6,406 nucleotides of DNA from Pseudomonas sp. (GTDB lineage: Bacteria; Pseudomonadota; Gammaproteobacteria; Pseudomonadales; Pseudomonadaceae), in contig JARDZH010000124.1 in the NCBI GenBank assembly GCA_029240955.1, forward strand, positions 1 to 6,406, given 5' to 3'. Under the pieces are notes generated by a model, which did not search any database, was not told the DNA's origin, and saw only the letters and a list, made by a program, of their open reading frames with translations. A program made the position numbers and the translations under genes. Below are positions 1 to 5,379 of this stretch, one piece after another (within the stretch, counting starts at the first letter, position 1; each line of letters begins with the position of its first letter).

Positions 1-985
1 GAGTTCGGTCATCCTGGGCGCCACCGAGAATGGCCGGCGTCTGGCTGAATACCTGCTCGAAAATCAGGACATCCGTTCAGGCGTGCTGGGCTTCATCGAC
101 GACCGTATCGGACGAATGCCCAAATCAGTAGCCAACCTGCCCCTGCTGGGTAACACCCAGGACCTGGAGCGGCTGATCCGCGACGGCAAGGTCACTCAGG
201 TGCTGGTCGCGCTGCCCTGGACGGCGGAAAACCGCATGGACTACATCATTCGCGAGCTGCGCCGCTTCCCGGTCAACGTGTTGCTGGTGCCGGACATGAT
301 CGCCTTCCGCCACGCCCATAACCGGATCACCGAAGTCGCCAAACTGCCAATGTTCAACGCGTCCGACGTGCCGCTGCGTGGCTGGTCGCCATTCTTCAAG
401 CGTGTCGAAGACATGGTGCTGTCGCTGCTTGCAGTGGCAGCGCTGTCGCCGTTGATGCTGCTGATCGCGCTGGCAATCAAGCTCGACTCACCAGGCCCGG
501 TGCTGTTTCGTCAGAAGCGCTATGGCTATAACAACCGGCTCATCGAAGTTTTCAAGTTTCGCTCCATGCATCAGCATCAGGCTGATGCCACGGCGGAAAA
601 ACAGACCACCCGGGACGACGCCAGGGTCACCCGGGTCGGGCGCTTCATCCGCAAGACCAGCCTGGATGAGCTGCCACAGCTGTTCAATGTGGTAGCGGGA
701 ACGATGTCGATGGTGGGTCCGCGCCCCCATGCGACGGCAACCAAAGCTGCCGGCATTCTCTTCGAGCAAGCGGTGAAGGAGTACACGTCACGCCATCGCG
801 TCAAACCCGGCATCACCGGGCTGGCGCAGATCAATGGCTACCGTGGGGAGACAGACACCGTGGAAAAAATCGAAAAGCGCGTCGAATTCGATCTTGAGTA
901 CATAGAAAACTGGTCCGTCTGGTTCGACCTCTACATCCTTATGCGCACTGTTCCGGCAGTGCTCTTCACTCGTGAGGCTTATTGA
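1..985 (+). CDS. pslA: PslA-like undecaprenyl-phosphate sugar-phosphate transferase (5' partial)
   Basis: The reading frame is open from the window edge (first full codon at base 2) to TGA at 983-985, giving 327 visible residues; P. aeruginosa PslA is about 480, so the N-terminal membrane helices are missing. An in-frame GTG at 83 is internal, because coding continues upstream of it. In order the visible part shows a Rossmann-like CoA-binding-type domain (starting [18 protein letters not shown]), then a hydrophobic segment at bases 413-484 with a central Ser-Pro (446-451) typical of the re-entrant helix of phosphoglycosyltransferases. The catalytic bacterial sugar-transferase domain follows: [17 protein letters not shown], the Asp-Glu dyad in SLDELPQ (665-670), [22 protein letters not shown] and a YIENWS..FDLYIL tail. 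The family transfers a hexose-1-phosphate from a UDP-sugar to undecaprenyl phosphate in the inner membrane, starting repeat-unit synthesis. Which hexose is used cannot be read from sequence. The paralogue WbaP/WcaJ is an alternative name, but the neighbours favour PslA. Confidence 0.93.
   Translation, partial: SSVILGATENGRRLAEYLLENQDIRSGVLGFIDDRIGRMPKSVANLPLLGNTQDLERLIRDGKVTQVLVALPWTAENRMDYIIRELRRFPVNVLLVPDMIAFRHAHNRITEVAKLPMFNASDVPLRGWSPFFKRVEDMVLSLLAVAALSPLMLLIALAIKLDSPGPVLFRQKRYGYNNRLIEVFKFRSMHQHQADATAEKQTTRDDARVTRVGRFIRKTSLDELPQLFNVVAGTMSMVGPRPHATATKAAGILFEQAVKEYTSRHRVKPGITGLAQINGYRGETDTVEKIEKRVEFDLEYIENWSVWFDLYILMRTVPAVLFTREAY
974..977 (+). promoter_or_regulatory. Shine-Dalgarno of pslB
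   Basis: GAGG lies 7 bases before the ATG at 985, inside the last codons of pslA. It fits the ATG at 985 better than the in-frame TTG at 982, and the product then begins [12 protein letters not shown], as is usual for this family. The pslA stop and pslB start share a base (TGATG), so translation is probably coupled. Confidence 0.6.
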
Positions 986-2439
986 TGAGCAATCTCATCC
1001 CCTGCATCATCGCCGGCGGTTCCGGCACCCGACTCTGGCCGGTATCTCGTGAAGCCATGCCCAAGCCTTTCATGCGCCTTCCCGACGGCGAAAGCCTTCT
1101 GCAAAAGACCTTCACACGCGCAGCCGGGCTACCTGAGGTGGACCGTGTGCTGACCGTGACCAACCGGGAAGTCTACTTCCGCACCGTGGACGACTATCGT
1201 CAGCTCAACAAGGGCCGCGTCAAGCTTGATTTCCTGCTCGAGCCCTTTGGCCGCAATACCGCCGCCGCCGTAGCCGCCGCCGCGCTGCATGTCTCCCGGC
1301 TGTATGGCGAGGACACCCAATTGCTGATACTGCCGGCGGACCATTTGATCGAAGACATCCCGTCCTTTTCCTACGCCGTTGCGCAAGCACAGCTGCTGGC
1401 GGCCGAGGGCTGGCTGGTCACGTTCGGCATTCTGCCGACCAAGGCAGAAACCGGCTTCGGTTACATCGAAAAGGGCGAAGCACTGAACGACCGCGGCTAC
1501 CAGGTCGCCCGCTTCGTCGAAAAACCCGATGCCGCCACCGCCCAGGCTTATGTGGAAGGCGGTGCGCATCTGTGGAACGCCGGCATGTTCTGCATGCGTG
1601 CGGACGCTGTGCTGCGTGAGTTCCAGACGTACGCCCCGGACGTACTGGAAGCGGTCAGGGCCTGCCTGCAAGACAGCCCGACCAAGGAAGGCAGCCACGA
1701 ACTCCAGGTTGAACTGAACAGCGAAGCATTCGAAGCCGTGCAGGATATTTCCATCGACTACGCATTGATGGAGCGCTCCAACAAGGTCGCGGTTGTGCCA
1801 TGCGACCTGGGCTGGAGCGATATCGGTTCCTGGCAGGCGATTCGCGAACTGACCAATGCCGATGCGCAGGGCAACCAGTGCACCGGCCAGACCGTGCTGC
1901 ACGACGTCACCAACTGCTACATCGATTCCAAACGTCTGGTAGGCGGCGTCGGCCTGGACAATCTGATCATCATCGACACGCCCGACGCACTTCTGGTCGC
2001 CGACGGCACTCGCAGCCAGGACGTGAAGCTGATCGCGCAGGAACTCAAGCGTCAGGGCCACGACGCCTACCGCCTGCACCGCACGGTCACGCGCCCATGG
2101 GGCACCTACACCGTGCTCGAAGAAGGCAAGCGTTTCAAGATCAAGCGGATCGTAGTGCGGCCGAAAGCTTCTCTGTCGCTGCAAATGCATCACCACCGCA
2201 GCGAGCACTGGATCGTGGTCAGCGGCATGGCCGAGGTCACCAACGGCGAGCGCGAGTTCAAGCTCGACACCAATGAGTCGACATTTATCAAACCCGGCCA
2301 CACTCATCGGCTGGTCAACCCCGGTGTCATCGACCTGGTGATGATCGAGGTCCAGAGCGGCGAGTATCTGGGTGAGGACGATATCGTGCGCTTCACCGAT
2401 ATCTACGGACGCGTGCCCGCCCAGGCGGTCAAGAGTTAA
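985..2439 (+). CDS. pslB: PslB: mannose-1-phosphate guanylyltransferase / mannose-6-phosphate isomerase (bifunctional)
   Basis: A 484-residue type II phosphomannose isomerase/GDP-mannose pyrophosphorylase, close in length to P. aeruginosa PslB (about 488). The N-terminal nucleotidyltransferase domain (roughly 1-290) has GGSGTRLWP at 11-19, PKPF at 26-29, LILPADH at 114-120, TGFGYI at 156-161, FVEKP at 177-181, WNAGMF at 197-202 and GWSDIGSW at 276-283. The C-terminal cupin isomerase domain (roughly 325-478) has RPWGTY at 370-375 and the metal-binding QMHHHRSEHW at 400-409. Both active sites look intact. The enzyme converts fructose-6-phosphate to mannose-6-phosphate and mannose-1-phosphate plus GTP to GDP-mannose in the cytoplasm; the mutase step between them must come from AlgC elsewhere in the genome. 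Paralogues AlgA and WbpW have the same make-up; the position after pslA decides the name. A GCC-rich stretch (1261-1284) encodes an Ala-rich helix and is ordinary. Confidence 0.95.
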   Translation: MSNLIPCIIAGGSGTRLWPVSREAMPKPFMRLPDGESLLQKTFTRAAGLPEVDRVLTVTNREVYFRTVDDYRQLNKGRVKLDFLLEPFGRNTAAAVAAAALHVSRLYGEDTQLLILPADHLIEDIPSFSYAVAQAQLLAAEGWLVTFGILPTKAETGFGYIEKGEALNDRGYQVARFVEKPDAATAQAYVEGGAHLWNAGMFCMRADAVLREFQTYAPDVLEAVRACLQDSPTKEGSHELQVELNSEAFEAVQDISIDYALMERSNKVAVVPCDLGWSDIGSWQAIRELTNADAQGNQCTGQTVLHDVTNCYIDSKRLVGGVGLDNLIIIDTPDALLVADGTRSQDVKLIAQELKRQGHDAYRLHRTVTRPWGTYTVLEEGKRFKIKRIVVRPKASLSLQMHHHRSEHWIVVSGMAEVTNGEREFKLDTNESTFIKPGHTHRLVNPGVIDLVMIEVQSGEYLGEDDIVRFTDIYGRVPAQAVKS

Positions 2440-2453
2440 GAACGACACCGGAA

Positions 2454-2476
2454 CAAGGCCGCTGTGCGCGGCCTTG
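2454..2476 (+). other. Perfect 9-bp GC-rich hairpin after pslB (partial terminator, attenuator or mRNA-processing structure)
   Basis: CAAGGCCGC (2454-2462) pairs without mismatch with GCGGCCTTG (2468-2476) around a 5-base loop TGTGC, starting 15 bases after the pslB stop. The AAGGCC...GGCCTT form resembles Pseudomonas intrinsic terminators, but the following bases (CGACCTACAAGG) contain no T-run, so full termination is unlikely. It could lower pslDEF expression relative to pslAB or protect the 3' end of a processed pslAB message. The pairing is seen directly; the role is inferred. Confidence 0.6.
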
Positions 2477-2482
2477 CGACCT

Positions 2483-2492
2483 ACAAGGACAC
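2483..2492 (+). promoter_or_regulatory. Possible RsmA/RsmE (CsrA-family) binding motif
   Basis: ACAAGGACAC matches the published Rsm consensus (A/U)CANGGANG(U/A) at all positions except the last two. Three further GGA motifs lie in the same gap, one of them in the pslD Shine-Dalgarno, and Rsm proteins usually bind several GGAs per leader. In P. aeruginosa RsmA represses psl translation at the pslA leader, not here, so this is a tentative extension. Only a 3-bp flanking stem (2476-2478 with 2494-2496) could present it in a loop, which is weak. Confidence 0.25.
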
Positions 2493-2575
2493 ACGCTGAA
2501 CCGACAGACATTGGGCCAGGCAGTATCCGCCAACATGATTGATTTACCCGCAAGGGCGCCGTATTCGTGCATGAC

Positions 2576-2580
2576 AGGAG
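2576..2580 (+). promoter_or_regulatory. Shine-Dalgarno of pslD
   Basis: AGGAG lies 10 bases before the ATG at 2591. It decides the start: the longer in-frame choice, GTG at 2567, would place this site inside the gene and add eight residues (MHDRSFGP) ahead of a normal lipoprotein signal peptide. Confidence 0.75.
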
Positions 2581-2590
2581 TTTTGGACCA

Positions 2591-3370
2591 ATGAAAAGCT
2601 GGAGCCTGATGCTCATCGCCAGCGTTATGCTGCTGAGTGCCTGTAATACTCCCTCGCGCATCGGCTTGCCCGACGATCGCGCGCAGATCGAAGCGGCACA
2701 GGCTGCCGGCCGCGCGCTGGCCGGCAAGCCTCTGCCTGCCGAACGGATCCGTCCGGGTGATACGCTGCGCATTGTGCGCAACACTGGCGAAGCGCCGTCG
2801 ATCTCGGCGTTCACCGCCAACTCCATCTACGAGCTGACGCTGTTTCAGGTGCTCAGCGATGGCACCTTCTCCTATCCCTACATCGGCACAGTCAAGGCTG
2901 CTGGTCTGACCGTGCAGCAGCTCAACGACGTGCTCGAAGACAAGCTCAAGGATGTCTACCGCGAGACCGCGTTGACCATCAACATCTCCCAGTCGCCCGG
3001 CAATACCGTGTTCGTCGGCGGCGCTGTGCGCAACCCGGTCACGCTACCGGTCACCGTTGCCACCAGCCTTGCACAAGCGCTGATCGGCGCCGGCGGCGTG
3101 GCGCTGGATGCCGATGCTGCAACCGTCGCACTGCTGCGTCAGGAAGAAGACGGGCTCTACAAGACCTACGTCTTCGACTACAGCAAGCTGCTCTGGGCCG
3201 GCGCCGGTGGCCCCACTGCTCCGGTCCTGCTCAAGCGCGGCGATGTCGTGTTCGTTCCCAAGTCCACCGTCGGCAACAAGGTGGACGGCGTAAACCTGTA
3301 CTTCAACCAGTTGCTGCCGTTCGCCAAGTCGATCGGGCTGGGGTTGAACTACGAGTTGCGTGATAACTAA
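2591..3370 (+). CDS. pslD: PslD: outer-membrane polysaccharide export lipoprotein (Wza-like, short form)
   Basis: The product has 259 residues, against about 256 for P. aeruginosa PslD. It begins with a lipoprotein signal peptide: Lys at 2, a hydrophobic stretch 4-15 and lipobox L15-S16-A17-C18. The residue after the cysteine is Asn, not Asp, so outer-membrane sorting is expected. A polysaccharide-export (Poly_export) domain spans about 50-133, with RPGDTLRI near 54-61 and SDGTFSYPYIGTVKAAGLT near 89-107. One SLBB-like domain follows at about 139-225 (VFVGGAVRNPV and LLKRGDVVFVPKS). The C-terminal 35 residues end in GLGLNYELRDN. E. coli Wza is about 379 residues with more periplasmic repeats and a C-terminal membrane helix, so this is a compact member and how it crosses the outer membrane is unclear. 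It is expected to work with PslE just downstream to export the polymer. Confidence 0.92.
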   Translation: MKSWSLMLIASVMLLSACNTPSRIGLPDDRAQIEAAQAAGRALAGKPLPAERIRPGDTLRIVRNTGEAPSISAFTANSIYELTLFQVLSDGTFSYPYIGTVKAAGLTVQQLNDVLEDKLKDVYRETALTINISQSPGNTVFVGGAVRNPVTLPVTVATSLAQALIGAGGVALDADAATVALLRQEEDGLYKTYVFDYSKLLWAGAGGPTAPVLLKRGDVVFVPKSTVGNKVDGVNLYFNQLLPFAKSIGLGLNYELRDN

Positions 3371-3375
3371 TCGTC

Positions 3376-3379
3376 AGGG
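3376..3379 (+). promoter_or_regulatory. Shine-Dalgarno of pslE
   Basis: AGGG lies 8 bases before the ATG at 3388, in the 17-base spacer between pslD and pslE. It is a moderate site and supports this ATG. Confidence 0.5.
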
Positions 3380-3387
3380 CATCAGAC

Positions 3388-5379
3388 ATGATCAATATCC
3401 GTTCCTTTCGTGACCTGTTGCGCCTGTTCTTCATCTTCCGGCGCGAAGTCCAGACCACGGTGCTGGTGACTTTCGTCATCATTCTGCTGGGGGCATTTCT
3501 GCTGCCCAACCGCTACGAGTCGACCGCGCTGCTGCTGGTCAAGCCCGGCCGCGACAGCAGCACGGTGCCGATCGAGCTGTCCGACCGCCAGGCCATCGTG
3601 GTGCCGAGCGGTCTGCGCGATCCGTTGCTGGACGAAGAGCGCATGCTCACCGGCCGCCCGATCATGCGCACCGTAGCGGAGAAATACCTGGCCGAGCTGT
3701 CCATGGCGCAACAGCCCACTGGCGTTCTGGCTTCGGTGAAAAACGCGCTCAAGGGCGCGGTCAATGCGCTGCTGGATATCGCGCGCGGCGCCTTGCAGTT
3801 CGTAGGTCTGGTGGAAAAGCGCACCCAGGCCGAAATGCTCGCCGAAAACCTGGAACGCAACTTCAAGGTACGCCATGAGCCGGGTTCGTCGGTGATGGAG
3901 CTGACCTTCACCTGGAACGATCCGACCACCGCACAGAGCGTGCTCGAGACCTGGATCGAGGAATACCAGCTGCAACGCACCCGCACGCTGGGCCGCGTGA
4001 GCCTGTACGGGTTCTACGAATCCGAGGTCAAGACCACCGGCGCGAACATCATTGCCTACAAGAAGCAGATTCAGACCTATCTCAACCAGCTCAGCGCAGT
4101 CAGCATTGCGCAGCGTCTGGCCGACACGTCTCAGGGCCTGAACGACCTTCGCACCGAGCGCAACAACACCGTGCGCGCCATTGCCTCCACCAAAGCCGGG
4201 CTCGAACTGCTGCAAAAGCAACTGGCCGCCCAGCCCAAAACGGTATCCGCAGGCCGCGAGCTGGCGCTCAACCCCAACCGCCAGGATTTGCAGAACCGCA
4301 TCAACGGCAAGGAAGTCGAGCGTCAGGAGCTGTTGCGTTCGTTCAAGGAGCAGGCGCCGCCGATCCGTGCCGTCAACGAAGAAATCAATAACCTCAAGAA
4401 GCTGCTCCAGGAGCAGGACGCTACGGTGCAGCGCTCCGAAAGCATCACGCCCAACCCGATCTACAACCGCATGCAGAACGTCTATGCCGATCAGCAGACC
4501 AGCTATGCGAGGCTGCAGAGTCAGCTGAAACAGCAGGACGCTCAACTGGCGCAGCTTGAAAGCGACCGGCTGCTGGCGCTCAACCTGGAGCCTGAACTGT
4601 CGCGGTTGCAGAACGAACTCGACGCGGCCCAGAAGAGCTACGCGCTGTACACCGACAGCCTGGAAAAAGCCCGCATTGACCGCGAGCTGGACAACAGCCA
4701 GATCAGCAACATCGCAACCATCGAAGAAGCCACGTACAACCCCAGCCGCGTGTTTCCGAAAAGCCTGACCATGTTGCTGCTGGCGCTGCCGCTCAGTGTG
4801 CTGGTCGGCTTGCTGGCGTTGTATTTCTTCTACTTGCTGGACCAGCGCATCCACGACGGCGACAAGATCGAAGGCCGCTTCGGCGTGCCGGTCTGGACCA
4901 GCCTGCCGGATCTGGAACGCGCCCAGGAGCGCAGCGGCGCGTTCACCGCCAACCTGCACCGGGTCTACGGCATCCTGCCGCTGGGCCAGGTGGCGGAGGA
5001 AGGTCTGGCCGTGGGCTTTACGGCGGGCCATGCGGGCGCGGGTGTCAGGTTCGTGATCTCGCGGCTCAGCGCATTGCTCGTCGAACAGGGCCACACCGTC
5101 CGCACCGAAGGCCGCGGCCCTGCCCGTCCCGGCGAGATTCTGCTGCTCAACGCATCGAGTCTGTCGGGCAATCAGGACGCTTACGTGCTGTTGCGCGACG
5201 CGGACCTGATCGTACTGGTGGTGCAAGCCGAGAAGACCACCGTGCCGATGCTCGAAGACTCGCTGGCCAATCTGAGCACCGCGTTCAAGCGGGTGGACGG
5301 CATCATTCTCAACCGCCGCCGGTTCGCCGTTCCGGAACGCGTACTGACGTTCATGAAACGCATAGGGAGCCGCGCCTGA
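3388..5379 (+). CDS. pslE: PslE: Wzz/Wzc-like polysaccharide co-polymerase with degenerate kinase domain
   Basis: The product has 663 residues, about the same as P. aeruginosa PslE (662). It has a short cytoplasmic N-terminus, a membrane helix at about 22-39, and a large periplasmic part (Wzz domain, then a long helical and coiled-coil region at about 205-440 rich in Gln, Glu, Leu and Arg). The Pro-containing NPSRVFPKSL (451-460) leads into a second membrane helix at about 459-484. The cytoplasmic domain (490-663) is built like a bacterial tyrosine kinase but looks inactive. The Walker A loop should read GxxGxGKT or similar; here it is GHAGAGVRF (547-555), with Val and Arg where Lys and Ser/Thr belong. 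No Walker A' LLVDAD-type motif is seen, while the later strand (DADLIVLVVQAEKT, 604-617) and VDGIILN (636-642) survive. No Tyr occurs in the last 60 residues. The family controls chain length and couples polymerisation to export; here this is probably by protein contacts, not phosphorylation. The stop shares a base with the pslF start. Confidence 0.93.
   Translation: MINIRSFRDLLRLFFIFRREVQTTVLVTFVIILLGAFLLPNRYESTALLLVKPGRDSSTVPIELSDRQAIVVPSGLRDPLLDEERMLTGRPIMRTVAEKYLAELSMAQQPTGVLASVKNALKGAVNALLDIARGALQFVGLVEKRTQAEMLAENLERNFKVRHEPGSSVMELTFTWNDPTTAQSVLETWIEEYQLQRTRTLGRVSLYGFYESEVKTTGANIIAYKKQIQTYLNQLSAVSIAQRLADTSQGLNDLRTERNNTVRAIASTKAGLELLQKQLAAQPKTVSAGRELALNPNRQDLQNRINGKEVERQELLRSFKEQAPPIRAVNEEINNLKKLLQEQDATVQRSESITPNPIYNRMQNVYADQQTSYARLQSQLKQQDAQLAQLESDRLLALNLEPELSRLQNELDAAQKSYALYTDSLEKARIDRELDNSQISNIATIEEATYNPSRVFPKSLTMLLLALPLSVLVGLLALYFFYLLDQRIHDGDKIEGRFGVPVWTSLPDLERAQERSGAFTANLHRVYGILPLGQVAEEGLAVGFTAGHAGAGVRFVISRLSALLVEQGHTVRTEGRGPARPGEILLLNASSLSGNQDAYVLLRDADLIVLVVQAEKTTVPMLEDSLANLSTAFKRVDGIILNRRRFAVPERVLTFMKRIGSRA
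5365..5369 (+). promoter_or_regulatory. Shine-Dalgarno of pslF
   Basis: GGGAG lies 9 bases before the ATG at 5379, within the last codons of pslE. The pslE stop and pslF start share one base (TGATG), so re-initiation or coupled translation is likely. Confidence 0.6.

Larger units (their letters stand above)
2440..2590 (+). other. Non-coding gap between pslB and pslD, where pslC would be in P. aeruginosa
   Basis: These 151 bases form the only sizeable gap in the window; the other junctions are 1-base overlaps or 17 bases. No recognisable remnant of a glycosyltransferase such as PslC is visible in any frame. The gap holds a 9-bp hairpin just after the pslB stop, four GGA motifs (2450-2452, 2487-2489, 2577-2579, 2585-2587), a tiny open frame (2535-2594) whose stop overlaps the pslD start, and the pslD Shine-Dalgarno. 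I find no convincing sigma-70 or sigma-54 promoter, so pslD is probably transcribed from the promoter upstream of pslA. Confidence 0.75.

Noticed and set aside
607..635. Direct repeat CACCCGGG at 607-614 and 628-635 within pslA
   Set aside because: It falls in conserved coding sequence ([12 protein letters not shown]) and is explained by codon choice.
1261..1284. GCC-rich low-complexity stretch in pslB
   Set aside because: It encodes the Ala-rich helix after the conserved FGRNTAAA motif of the nucleotidyltransferase, so it is ordinary for the family.
1626..1645. Repeated GACGTAC in pslB
   Set aside because: Two 7-base copies within coding sequence, with no symmetry that would make a site; a chance repeat.
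2511..2539. Possible sigma-70 promoter (TTGGGC, 17 bases, CATGAT) before pslD
   Set aside because: Only 3 of 6 and 4 of 6 consensus matches; with correct spacing alone this is expected by chance.
2567..2590. Upstream GTG start for pslD
   Set aside because: It would put the AGGAG site inside the gene and add eight residues ahead of a normal lipoprotein signal peptide; ATG 2591 has the right spacing.
1129..2826. A 565-codon open frame on the minus strand across pslB and into pslD
   Set aside because: It lies opposite genes with clear motifs. In high-GC Pseudomonas DNA the G/C third positions remove stops from the antisense frame; its translation is low-complexity and matches no family I recognise.
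3382..5226. A 614-codon open frame on the minus strand opposite pslE
   Set aside because: It is the same GC-bias artefact opposite a certain gene. The predicted protein is a run of Gln, Arg, Ala, Leu and Val without domain features.
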